Assembly: GCF_900113875.1 (NCBI RefSeq)
Contig: NZ_FORA01000002.1
Location: 682,001-746,000, forward strand
DNA length: 64,000 bases
Direction of reading: 5' to 3'
From: Jannaschia pohangensis
GTDB lineage: Bacteria > Pseudomonadota > Alphaproteobacteria > Rhodobacterales > Rhodobacteraceae
Below are positions 55,376-63,593 of the stretch, piece by piece; position 1 is the stretch's first letter; every line of letters begins with the position of its first letter. The notes under the pieces are model-generated. The model saw nothing but the letters and a program-made list of their open reading frames with translations, was not told the origin of the DNA and did not search any database. The position numbers and the translations under genes are program-made.

Positions 55376-56337
55376 CAGGGGAAACACGCGCCGCGCAGGC
55401 GCTCTGGATCGCCGCGCCGAAGCAGGCAGAATTGCGCGACGTCCAGTTTGACGTGCCGGACGGCCACGTCGTGATCGACACAATGTTCACCGGCATCAGT
55501 CGCGGCACGGAGCGCCTGGTATTCGAGGGTCGGGTCCCCGAAAGCGAGAACCAGACCATGCGCGCACCGTTTCAGGAGGGCGAATTTCCCGGCCCGGTGA
55601 AATACGGATACGCCGGCGTCGGGCGGATTGCGCAGAGCGATGACATCGTCTTTGCGCTCTTTCCGCATCAGACAGCTTTCGCCATTCCGCCCGAAGCCGC
55701 CGTCCCCGTCCCGCCGACTGTTCCGGCCGAACGTGCGGTGCTGGCGGCGAACATGGAAACGGCGCTCAACATCCTGTGGGATGCGGGCGTCCAGCCCGGT
55801 GACCGGGTGGCCATCGTCGGCTCCGGCGTCGTCGGGGCTCTGGTCGGCTACCTCTCTGCGCGGATCCCGGGAACCGAGGTGTGCCTGATCGACATAGTCC
55901 CGGGTCGCGCCGCGCTCGCCGATGCGCTCGGCTGCGACTTCGCAGAACCGCAGGCGGCCGGCGGCGATGCCGACGTGGTGATCCATGCCTCGGCCACAGC
56001 CGCGGGACTGGCTACCGCAATCTCTCTGGCTGGTCTCGAGGCCGCAATCGTCGAAGCGAGCTGGTACGGCACCGGCACCGTCGATGCACCTCTCGGCGGG
56101 CGTTTTCACCAGCGCCGCCTGCGCCTCGTCGGCTCGCAGGTCGGGCGCATCCCGCCCAGCCACGCCGCACGCTGGACCTATCGTCGCCGTCTGCAAAAGG
56201 CGCTCGACCTGTTGGCCGATCCGGCGCTCGATGTTCTGATTTCGGGCGAAACGCAGTTCACCGACCTCGTGCGTCGCTATGAAGGGATCCTGGCGGACCC
56301 GGCTACCTTGTGCCACCGCGTCCGGTTCGGGGGGTGA
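55372..56337 (+). CDS. Zinc-type (MDR) alcohol dehydrogenase-like protein
   Basis: A 321-residue medium-chain dehydrogenase. The GroES-like part has FTGISRGTERLVFEGRVPES and GPVKYGYAGVGRI; the Rossmann loop is VAIVGSGVVGALVGYLSARI. The usual catalytic-zinc cysteine before GT is replaced by arginine/serine (ISRGTE), as in BchC-like relatives, so zinc use is doubtful. It probably oxidises or reduces a sugar-type alcohol with NAD(P). The TTG start at 55372 overlaps the RibA stop, tying it to that gene. Confidence 0.82.
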   Translation: MTGETRAAQALWIAAPKQAELRDVQFDVPDGHVVIDTMFTGISRGTERLVFEGRVPESENQTMRAPFQEGEFPGPVKYGYAGVGRIAQSDDIVFALFPHQTAFAIPPEAAVPVPPTVPAERAVLAANMETALNILWDAGVQPGDRVAIVGSGVVGALVGYLSARIPGTEVCLIDIVPGRAALADALGCDFAEPQAAGGDADVVIHASATAAGLATAISLAGLEAAIVEASWYGTGTVDAPLGGRFHQRRLRLVGSQVGRIPPSHAARWTYRRRLQKALDLLADPALDVLISGETQFTDLVRRYEGILADPATLCHRVRFGG

Positions 56338-56338
56338 C

Positions 56339-57184
56339 GTGACCCAGACCGTCGACGCCGTTCTCCCGGACACCGTCTCCGACAGGCTTCGCGTCATGGT
56401 CGACGCCGCGCATCGCGCGGGCGCCCTCCTGCTGGGTGCCGCGCAAGGCCGCCATACCCTGCGCATCGATGAAAAGACCGCAGGCGATTTCGTGTCCGAC
56501 GCCGACCGCGCGGCCGAGGCGCTGATCGCCGATGATCTGGGCAACGCCTTTCCCGAATACGGCTGGCTGGGCGAGGAAAGCGGCCTGCGCCCTGCCAGTG
56601 CCGGGAACACCCTGACCTGGGTCGTCGACCCGCTCGACGGGACGACAAATTTTCTGAAGGGCCTGCCGCATTGGGCCGTGTCCATCGCCCTGTGCGATGG
56701 CGAAGACATCCTGTGTGCCGTGGTCCATGATCCGGCCAAGACCGAAACCTTCGTCGCCGAAAAGGGCCGTGGCGCATATCTCAACGGCAGGCCCATCGCC
56801 GTCTCGGAGGGTATTTCGCTTCAGGCAGCGCTCTTTGCCACCGGGGTGCCCGCGGGCGGGCGCGTCACCTATCTGAACGATTGCCTGGGCGATCTGGAAC
56901 GCCTCATGCCGAAGACCGCCGGCATACGCCGTTGGGGGGCCGCCGCGCTCGACCTTGCCTATGTCGCTGCCGGTCGGATCGACGGATATTGGGAACGCAA
57001 TCTCGGCCCCTGGGACGTGGCGGCCGGGATCCTGCTGGTCACCGAGGCTGGCGGCACCGTCAGCCGCTTGTGGCCCGGGCGAAGCGTCCTGTCCTGCGGA
57101 TCGTTCATCGCAGCCAATGCAGCTCTCGGACCAGAGCTTGCTGCAATGATCGGCACGCGCGAGGAACACCATGACCGGGACTAG
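56339..57184 (+). CDS. Inositol monophosphatase/CysQ family phosphatase
   Basis: A 281-residue lithium-sensitive-type phosphatase. Metal motifs are all present: DFVSDADRAAEALI, WLGEESG (Glu79, Glu80), WVVDPLDGTTNFLKGLPHWA (Asp97, Asp100) and NLGPWDVAAGILLVTEAGG. It removes phosphate from a sugar or nucleotide alcohol. The GTG at 56339 begins one base after the dehydrogenase stop. In this cluster it could dephosphorylate a ribityl-type intermediate, an inference. Its end overlaps the glycosyltransferase start by 14 bases. Confidence 0.9.
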   Translation: MTQTVDAVLPDTVSDRLRVMVDAAHRAGALLLGAAQGRHTLRIDEKTAGDFVSDADRAAEALIADDLGNAFPEYGWLGEESGLRPASAGNTLTWVVDPLDGTTNFLKGLPHWAVSIALCDGEDILCAVVHDPAKTETFVAEKGRGAYLNGRPIAVSEGISLQAALFATGVPAGGRVTYLNDCLGDLERLMPKTAGIRRWGAAALDLAYVAAGRIDGYWERNLGPWDVAAGILLVTEAGGTVSRLWPGRSVLSCGSFIAANAALGPELAAMIGTREEHHDRD

Positions 57185-58241
57185 CACCGTCGCCTTCGCC
57201 GTACCCGGCGACATTCACGCGCTGACCGGCGGCTACATCTACGACTTCAAGCTGATGACTGCGCTTGCTGCCACCGGCCTTGACGTGCGGCACCTGGAAT
57301 GGGGCGACAGCTTTCCCCATCCGACGCCGATGGATGCGGAACAGGCCATGGACCAGCTCCGAACGCTCGGGCCCGATCAGGCCGCGCTGATCGACGGTCT
57401 GGCCTACGGCGCGCTGGACACTGCTGAACTGAGCACCGTCACTGCAAGGCTGTTCGCGCTCGTCCACCATCCGCTGGCGCTTGAACCCGGTCTGGAGCCC
57501 GAAGTGGCCGACCGCATGGCCGCGCGGGAACGGGCCAACCTCGGCCTTGCGCGCCATATTTTCGTGACCAGCCCGCACACCGGCGACATGCTGCGTCGAC
57601 ATTACGGCGTCGCACCGGACCGGGTGACCGTGGTGAAGCCCGGATTCGGCCCGCCCAACGATACGCTAACCCAAAAGGCCGATCCCCCGCTCATCCTGTC
57701 GGTCGGACTGCTCGCCCGGCGCAAGGGTCACGATATCCTGCTCCGTGCGCTTGCCCGGATCGCCGACCTCGACTGGCAGGCAGATATCGTCGGGCGCGAC
57801 CACGAGGCCGGGATGACGGCCACTCTCACCGCTCTGATCAGTGATCTGGGTCTGTCCAAGCGGGTCCGCCTGTCGGGAGAGGTCAGCGATCAGGCGCTTC
57901 ATGAACGCTATGGCCGCGCCACCGTCTTCGCGCTCGCCACCCGGTACGAGGGTTATGGGATCGTCTTCGGAGAGGCGATGGGTCACGGTCTGCCGATCGT
58001 GACGACCCGTGCCGGGGCCGTTCCGGAAACTGTCGGCAGCGGGCCGGGCCTGCTGGTCGACCCCGACGATGCCGAAGCCTTTGCCGGTGCCCTGCGCCGG
58101 ATGCTGACGGAGCCCGAGATGCGCAGCAAGTGTGCCCGCGCCAGTCTGCGCGCCGCGTCGGGCCTGACCAGCTGGGCCGAGTCAGCCGCCCTTGTGCGCG
58201 ACACCATCATCCATATCGACGATCTGGCCCGCGGTCGCTGA
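57171..58241 (+). CDS. Glycosyltransferase family 4 protein
   Basis: A 356-residue GT-B enzyme. N-terminal domain: FAVPGDIHALTGGYIYDFKL; C-terminal donor domain: PPLILSVGLLARRKGHDILL, RVRLSGEVSDQALHERYGRA and the EX7E block RYEGYGIVFGEAMGHGLPIV. It transfers a sugar from an activated donor at the cytoplasmic side. The 14-bp overlap with the phosphatase gene shows coupling. It is the last of the seven plus-strand genes and overlaps the opposing flippase-like gene by 60 bp. Acceptor unknown; the cluster suggests a GTP-derived heterocycle or a lipid. Confidence 0.88.
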   Translation: MTGTSTVAFAVPGDIHALTGGYIYDFKLMTALAATGLDVRHLEWGDSFPHPTPMDAEQAMDQLRTLGPDQAALIDGLAYGALDTAELSTVTARLFALVHHPLALEPGLEPEVADRMAARERANLGLARHIFVTSPHTGDMLRRHYGVAPDRVTVVKPGFGPPNDTLTQKADPPLILSVGLLARRKGHDILLRALARIADLDWQADIVGRDHEAGMTATLTALISDLGLSKRVRLSGEVSDQALHERYGRATVFALATRYEGYGIVFGEAMGHGLPIVTTRAGAVPETVGSGPGLLVDPDDAEAFAGALRRMLTEPEMRSKCARASLRAASGLTSWAESAALVRDTIIHIDDLARGR

Positions 58242-59159
58242 CGCCGCGGATTTCCTTGACCCCGACCGGGCGCGGAGCGGGACCAGAACCCCCGGAAGAC
58301 AGGCAATCATCAGCGCAAGGCCATAGGCGGCCCCCGCCGCCACGCCCGCACTGGCCGATGCCCCGATAATCGGAAAGAGCGCGGCGGCAGCGCCTTCGCG
58401 CAGGCCCCAGCCACCCACCGACACCGGGATCATCATCGCCGTCAGGATCAGGGGGACGAGGATCAGCGCGGCCTCGCCTGCCATCGCTGTCCCCGTCGCC
58501 CGCGCGCAGGCCCAGAAGGCCACGATCATGAGCACCGCGATCGCCAGTGAAAGCGCGAGTTGCCACAGCACCACCGCAGGCGCCAGAAATGCCGCCTCGA
58601 GCGATGCCCGGAACTGCGCCACCGGACCGAGCCGTCGAAGGATCGGCCCGACGACGACCGCGATCAACACAAGGACGAGGCCGACCCAGAGCGCGCCTTG
58701 GACCAGCCAAGCGGGCCAATCGACACCCCCGGGCACAAGCGCCCAGGCAACCCCGAACGTCCCGATGGCCAGGACCCCGACCTGTCCGGCCAAACGCTCG
58801 ATCATCACCGCATGGGCTGCACGGGTCAGATCGACCCCGCCGCGCGGCGTGCGCCATGCGCGCCCCGCATCGCCCAGCATGCCGCCCGGCAGACACAGGT
58901 TGACCAGTTGCGACAGATAGTATTCCCGCACCGCCCAACCAAACCCGAATGTCGCGCCGAGGCGCTGCGCCGTGAGCCTCCATCGCCACGCCATCAGAAC
59001 CGTCACCAGCGTGAAGCACCCCACCGCCAGAGCCAACCAGCGCAGGTCCATCCCGCGCAAGCGTGCGTAGGCCTCGGGCGCGTCGACGATCCACGCCAGC
59101 CCCGCCAGTATGGCGAGCGACACGACAAGTCGCAGCGCATATCCGGCGTACCGCTTCAC
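58182..59159 (-). CDS. Lysylphosphatidylglycerol-synthase TM-region (flippase-like) membrane protein
   Basis: A 325-residue integral membrane protein with about eight helices of the UPF0104/LPG_synthase_TM type. Markers are SQLVNLCLPGGMLGDAGRAW, AAHAVMIERLAGQVGVLAIG and ILTAMMIPVSVGGWGLREGA. Such domains flip lipids or glycolipids, as the N-terminal half of MprF does. GTG 59159 overlaps the sulfatase-family stop as GTGA. It is the last gene of a minus-strand unit. Confidence 0.87.
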   Translation of the reverse strand: MKRYAGYALRLVVSLAILAGLAWIVDAPEAYARLRGMDLRWLALAVGCFTLVTVLMAWRWRLTAQRLGATFGFGWAVREYYLSQLVNLCLPGGMLGDAGRAWRTPRGGVDLTRAAHAVMIERLAGQVGVLAIGTFGVAWALVPGGVDWPAWLVQGALWVGLVLVLIAVVVGPILRRLGPVAQFRASLEAAFLAPAVVLWQLALSLAIAVLMIVAFWACARATGTAMAGEAALILVPLILTAMMIPVSVGGWGLREGAAAALFPIIGASASAGVAAGAAYGLALMIACLPGVLVPLRARSGSRKSAASATAGQIVDMDDGVAHKGG

Positions 59160-60787
59160 ATCGCTTCTCGATCCGCCGCAGCCGTCGTGAAGGCGCGGAT
59201 AAAGCGGTCGCGAAAGACCTCCATCGGCCAGACCGGCGTGTCCGCGCCGGGGACGAGCCCGTCGCGCCAGTTCCAATCCGATGCAAGCGCCACCAGATCC
59301 GGGGGCCCGATCAGATGCACGGCAACGTCGCGGCTGTCGATCCCGGCGACAAAGCCCGCCGGCTGGTGATCGCCCAGAATGATGAACAGCGGCTGATCCG
59401 CGCGCCGCGCGGCATAGGACATCGCCGCCTGCAGGGTGTAGTCGATGGCCTGGCGATATTGGTCGCGAACCCGATCACGGTCGCGCCAGACCACCGACGG
59501 CGGGTCACCCGACGTCGCCCATCGGTCGAATGCCGTCCCGTCGCCCACATCTTCCCAGTCGATCATTTCAGGCACCGGCACCCATGGGGCGTGGGATGAA
59601 ATCAATGCGATCTGCAGGAAATCCGGGCGCGGATCAGGTGGCAGAAGCGCGTCGAAGGCCGACAGGGTGTATTGATCCGGCATCGTGATCCAGTTGAAAG
59701 GCGCGCCTGCGTAGTTCAGATCCGCCGCCGCCAGGATCGTGTCGAACCCCATGGTCAACCCTTCGGGCCAGGCCAGCGTAATCGCCGGCATCACCGCGGC
59801 CGTCCGAAACCCCGAGGTCTGGGCCAGATGAAACAGACTTTGCCGCCCCGATGCGAGCATCGCGCCATAGCGACCCTGATCCGAGGTCCGCAGACCCGAC
59901 GCCAAGGTGCCATGCGCCAGCCAGCTTTGCCCCCCTGCGGTCGGCGAGTTCAGCCAACCGCTCTGCATCGCGTAACCCGCGTCGCTCAGGGCGACTTCGG
60001 CGTTGCGCAGGGTCGGCACATGGGTTTCGGAATAGAGCAGGTTGTCGAAGCTGGATCGTCCATAGCTTTCGATGAAGATCACGATGACATCTCGTCCGTC
60101 CACAGCATCGAACAGGCCGGTTCTGTCGGCGTAGGGATCCTGCGCCGCCGCCAGGCGAAATGCCCGCAGATCGCGCAAGACCGTGACGCTACGCTCCAGT
60201 TGCGCGCGCACCGTGCGAATGTTGGAGACCGCGCCCGGCGGATCGACCGCACCTTGCCAAAGTCGCAACGTCGGCCCGAAATCCGCCGTCATCAGGGCCA
60301 GGGCAGCGACCAGGCCGCCGCCCATCCAGGGCCGAAAGTGCGGTGCAAGATCGATCCGCAGCAGGCACATCAGCGCCCGATACAGGATCAGGCCAATGGC
60401 TGCGAAGGCGATGACGCTTGCGATCACGGCCACCACGGTCAGGGGCATCCCGATACTTCCCGACAGGACGTTCAGGCCCGCCTCGATCAGAAACATGTCG
60501 ACAACAGGACTGAACCGCCGGTTGAGCGACGACAGCATCGCGATATCCGCCCCTTTCAACAGCAGCAGTACCAGGATCACCCCGGTCAGGATTCCGGCAA
60601 TCGCCGACCGCCCGCGCCACTGCGGCGGCCAGAGGACGAGCGCCAGGATCAGGACGGGCCATTCCAGCGGAACCTGCGCGAAGAGGTCGCCCAGACCGCC
60701 CGGTTTGTCGGGCAACGCCAGCAGCAGGTACAAGACCCCCGCCGCCAACGCAGGTCGCGCCCATTGTCGCAAATCGGGTCGGATCAT
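59156..60787 (-). CDS. Sulfatase/phosphoethanolamine-transferase superfamily membrane enzyme
   Basis: A 543-residue protein. The first 180 residues hold four or five membrane helices (GVLYLLLALPDKPGG, IAGILTGVILVLLLLKG, VVAVIASVIAFAAIGLILYR); the rest is an alkaline-phosphatase-fold domain facing the periplasm. DVIVIFIESYGRSSFDNLL is the first metal site, TAGGQSWLAHGTLASGLRTS the nucleophile region, and PLFIILGDHQPAGFV the second metal site. It resembles LtaS/EptA enzymes that move phospho-head groups. The start overlaps the CDP-alcohol transferase stop (ATGA). Confidence 0.87.
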   Translation of the reverse strand: MIRPDLRQWARPALAAGVLYLLLALPDKPGGLGDLFAQVPLEWPVLILALVLWPPQWRGRSAIAGILTGVILVLLLLKGADIAMLSSLNRRFSPVVDMFLIEAGLNVLSGSIGMPLTVVAVIASVIAFAAIGLILYRALMCLLRIDLAPHFRPWMGGGLVAALALMTADFGPTLRLWQGAVDPPGAVSNIRTVRAQLERSVTVLRDLRAFRLAAAQDPYADRTGLFDAVDGRDVIVIFIESYGRSSFDNLLYSETHVPTLRNAEVALSDAGYAMQSGWLNSPTAGGQSWLAHGTLASGLRTSDQGRYGAMLASGRQSLFHLAQTSGFRTAAVMPAITLAWPEGLTMGFDTILAAADLNYAGAPFNWITMPDQYTLSAFDALLPPDPRPDFLQIALISSHAPWVPVPEMIDWEDVGDGTAFDRWATSGDPPSVVWRDRDRVRDQYRQAIDYTLQAAMSYAARRADQPLFIILGDHQPAGFVAGIDSRDVAVHLIGPPDLVALASDWNWRDGLVPGADTPVWPMEVFRDRFIRAFTTAAADREAM

Positions 60788-61542
60788 CGACGGGCCGCCA
60801 GATAGAGAACATCGCGTCCGAAAGACCACGTCAGCAGGCCCGCCGCGCCCAGAGAGATCACCTTGGCCAACAGCGGCGGCAGGCCCGGCAGAACCAGCAC
60901 GCACAGCGCGCCGATCTGCAGCACGCAGACGACCTTGCGACCAAACCTTTCCGGAAGCGGGGCACGCAGCCAGGTCAACCAGATGCCGGCAAGCAGAAAG
61001 GCATAGCGGCTGAACCCGAGGATCAGGACCTCGATGCCGACACGCCCGGCCATCAGCAGGATCAGCGACAACATGCAGGCCAGCGCCGCGTCCACTTCCA
61101 TGTCGAAACGTGCGCCGAACGCCGTCGACAGACCATTGCGACGGGCCAGCCATCCGTCCAACCCGTCCAGCGACAACGCCAGAACCGCAATGCCGAACAC
61201 CGCATAGCCCATCTGCGTCAGCATCCCGGCCCGCAACAAAGCGACAGACAACACGCAGAGCAGGGCGAGGCGCAGAAACGTGATCGAATTGGGGGCCCCG
61301 AATGTGCGGTGCGGATATCCCAGCGGCCCCATTGCCCAGAGGGCGACAGCGCCGCTCAGCCCGAACAGGCCGGTTGCCAGAGCGGCGGCGAGTGACCCGC
61401 TCAGCGGGTCAAACGGACCGCTCAGGACGAAGACGAGACATCCGAGGATCAACCACAACACGCCGCCCTGCACTTGCGCACGGCTCACCGAAGGGCGCGG
61501 CATGCCCTGGGCTTTTGGGAGCGGGAGAATGTCGTTGGTCAT
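60784..61542 (-). CDS. CDP-alcohol phosphatidyltransferase family protein
   Basis: A 252-residue membrane protein with about six helices. The full catalytic motif DGLDGWLARRNGLSTAFGAR followed by FDMEVD (the four Asp and two Gly of the CDP-OH-P family) is intact. Such enzymes join a CDP-linked lipid or alcohol to a second alcohol. GAPNSITFLRLALL is the usual entry to the first helix. It precedes the sulfatase-like and flippase-like genes with four-base overlaps, making a lipid-type head-group operon. Confidence 0.9.
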   Translation of the reverse strand: MTNDILPLPKAQGMPRPSVSRAQVQGGVLWLILGCLVFVLSGPFDPLSGSLAAALATGLFGLSGAVALWAMGPLGYPHRTFGAPNSITFLRLALLCVLSVALLRAGMLTQMGYAVFGIAVLALSLDGLDGWLARRNGLSTAFGARFDMEVDAALACMLSLILLMAGRVGIEVLILGFSRYAFLLAGIWLTWLRAPLPERFGRKVVCVLQIGALCVLVLPGLPPLLAKVISLGAAGLLTWSFGRDVLYLAARR

Positions 61543-61601
61543 GGAACGAACCTAGGCGGCGCATGATGATGTCAAGCGTCACCGGTGACACAACAGCGTG
61601 T

Positions 61602-62363
61602 CTACGTCGACCCGCACGTAGTGGCGCTGATCCGGGCGCTTACCGGCCGATGATCCGAGGCCGCGCGGATGGTCGCGCTGTCGAGCGCCCGCAGATCCGT
61701 AGGGTCCGGTCCTTCGTCCACCAGGATACGATCCAGCGGCAGCATGGGCCGCCCGACGGGAAAGCTGGCGACCACCCCGCCCCGGAGCTTCGAGCCAAAG
61801 AAACGCGGTGACAATGCCAGCCCGCCCCAGGGACGCCATTCGTTGAGATCCCCCAGCAGTACCGTGCGCATCCGGGCATGGCGTGCGATGTGCTGGCCCA
61901 GTGTCCGCATCTGCACAACGCGCAACCACTGCGCCAGGGAAAGATGGGTGGCGATGATCCGCAAGTCCCTGCCGTCGCGACGTGTCTCGGCCACGACTGC
62001 GCCGCGCGGATAGTGGCCCGGCAGGTCGACAAGGCTCAGACGTGTAATCTCGAAACTCGGATGAACGAACAGAAGGCTTCCCAGGAAGCCGTGACTCCTG
62101 GGCCCCCACCGCGCGTCCTGGGGGCCATGGATCCATCGCAAGCCGGTCGTGGCCTCGATCCTCTCCAGATCGAGAAATCCGCCATAGGGCGGGTCCTCGT
62201 CATCCGCTTCCTGCAGGGCCAGGATATCCGGCTCGGTGGCGGCAATGTCCTGTGCGATCACATCCGCGATCCGCCTTGGATCGACCGGACCACGAGCGCC
62301 CCGCCCACGGTGAATATTCCAGCTCACGCAGCCGTAGCTGCGCGCGGTGTCGGCTCTTGTCAT
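61602..62363 (-). CDS. Endonuclease/exonuclease/phosphatase (EEP) family protein
   Basis: A 253-residue EEP-fold hydrolase. Catalytic motifs: SWNIHRGRGARG, ILALQEADDED, LRIIATHLSL, VLLGDLNEW and ASDHRPVSARI, covering the Asn, Glu, His, Asp/Asn and terminal Asp/His. The family contains nucleases and phospholipid or inositol-phosphate phosphatases; next to a CDP-alcohol transferase a phosphodiesterase or lipid phosphatase role is plausible. It is 59 bp upstream of that gene on the same strand. No signal peptide. Confidence 0.88.
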   Translation of the reverse strand: MTRADTARSYGCVSWNIHRGRGARGPVDPRRIADVIAQDIAATEPDILALQEADDEDPPYGGFLDLERIEATTGLRWIHGPQDARWGPRSHGFLGSLLFVHPSFEITRLSLVDLPGHYPRGAVVAETRRDGRDLRIIATHLSLAQWLRVVQMRTLGQHIARHARMRTVLLGDLNEWRPWGGLALSPRFFGSKLRGGVVASFPVGRPMLPLDRILVDEGPDPTDLRALDSATIRAASDHRPVSARISATTCGST

Positions 62364-62505
62364 GGGTGTCCTGAACTCTCGGGCGACCCCGCCACCATCT
62401 GCGAGCCGCTCCAGACTGACAAGGCAGGCGCGACAACTTGCCCTCGGGTGGGTTCAGCTTAGTTTCATCGCTATCGCCTTCCGAACCAACCGAAAGGAAT
62501 TCCCC

Positions 62506-63090
62506 GTGTCCCGTGTCCTTCCCTGTGCTGCCCTCTGTGCCTTGATCGGGTTCCCCGCCGTCGCCGAACCTCATCGGTACGAGCTTGATCCCGCCCACAC
62601 CACGGTCGCCTTCACCGTTCAACACCTGGGCTTTGCCGACACTCTTGGCCTGTTCGGAGAAGTGTCAGGCAGTTTCGTCTATGACATGGAAACGCAGGAG
62701 CTGTCGGATGTCTCGGTCACCGTCACCTCCGCCAGCCTGAACACCCTGAACGAGGCACGTGACCAGCATGTCAGGAGCGGCGATTTCCTGGCCGTCGATG
62801 CGCACCCCCAGATCACGTTCACCGCACAGAGCGGCGAGGCCATCGACGACACATCCGGCACCGTGACGGGCGATCTGACGATCCTCGGCGAAACGCGTCC
62901 ATTGACGCTGGACGTTTCGCTGGTCGGTGAGGGTGAGTATCCGTTCGGGCACAAGCGCTTCGTCCTCGGCCTATCCGCCCGTGGCAGCCTCATGCGCAGT
63001 GACTTCGGCATGACCTACGGCGTCGACAATGGCCTTGTCGGAGACGAGGTGGAACTGCTGATCGAAGCCGAGGCAATGCGGATGGAGTGA
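62506..63090 (+). CDS. YceI family periplasmic protein
   Basis: A 194-residue exported lipocalin-like protein. Signal peptide: LPCAALCALIGFPAVAEPH, cleavage expected after VAE or AVA. The mature domain has YELDPAHTTVAFTVQHLGFA, LNEARDQHVRSGDFLAVDAH and LGETRPLTLDVSL, all YceI hallmarks. Members bind polyisoprenoids or quinone-like lipids in the periplasm. GTG 62506 follows GAAAGGAATTCCCC. It is divergent from the EEP gene. Confidence 0.9.
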   Translation: MSRVLPCAALCALIGFPAVAEPHRYELDPAHTTVAFTVQHLGFADTLGLFGEVSGSFVYDMETQELSDVSVTVTSASLNTLNEARDQHVRSGDFLAVDAHPQITFTAQSGEAIDDTSGTVTGDLTILGETRPLTLDVSLVGEGEYPFGHKRFVLGLSARGSLMRSDFGMTYGVDNGLVGDEVELLIEAEAMRME

Positions 63091-63147
63091 CCAACTCCGC
63101 CGCCCGCCAGTGGAGGTATGTGTCTGGCGTTGCAGAAGAACACGGTG

Positions 63148-63255
63148 CCCAGCTTCTTGCGCATGCCAGACTATTCCACGCTGTGTCTCAGACAGTTGAG
63201 GCTGGCCATTCGATCCCCGTCCAGCCGTGTCAAAGGCCGACTGAACGTTTTGATT
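63148..63255 (+). pseudogene. IS5-family transposase remnant, central segment
   Basis: A short stretch reads PSFLRMPDYSTLCLRQLRLA and SSRVKGRLNVLI, which fits the central part of IS5-family transposases (usual form W.VPDYSTLCRRQ...GPLNVLID). It is cut off on both sides and in opposite orientation to the N-terminal remnant at 63405-63530. Confidence 0.65.
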
Positions 63256-63404
63256 CCCTTTCGGGGGTTCTGGGACAAGCGCTGCGGCGATACCTTGATG
63301 GCAGCGTGCGATATCTGTGAGGTCATTTCCATGGCGTCGTCCAAGGTTCCGGAGTTTCTGCTTGAAGTGATCCCGCATGCGGTCAGCCGAGGGCCACGCT
63401 TGCC

Positions 63405-63530
63405 TTATGGCGAGGCTTCCCAGGTCATCTCGGGGTCAAACCAAATCGTCAGCGAGCCTCGGCGCTTGAGCGCTTCAGTGTAGGCCGGCCAGGTCCTGGT
63501 CTTGTAGGTCGGGGAAGTTGGCCTGCTCAT
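63405..63530 (-). pseudogene. IS5-family transposase remnant, N-terminal segment
   Basis: Starting at ATG 63530 the frame reads MSRPTSPTYKTRTWPAYTEA and LKRRGSLTIWFDPEMTWEAS, the N-terminus of IS5-family transposases. It ends at an early stop at 63405; past the stop GKRGP continues the family pattern for a few residues and is then lost. Only 41 codons remain. Confidence 0.8.
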
Positions 63531-63573
63531 GCATCAGAATTACCATGCTCGATCAACGAGATGGAACCCCGAC

Positions 63574-63593
63574 GGGATTTGTGCAACAGAGCC
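63574..63593. mobile_element. IS terminal inverted-repeat end
   Basis: On the minus strand GGCTCTGTTGCACAAATCCC precedes the transposase N-terminus by about 43 bp, the right place and style for an IS5-group terminal repeat. The matching other end was not found in the window. Confidence 0.55.

Noticed and set aside
62971-63378. 135-codon minus-strand frame downstream of the YceI gene
   Set aside because: It overlaps the YceI coding end and the IS remnant antisense and shows no recognisable domain.
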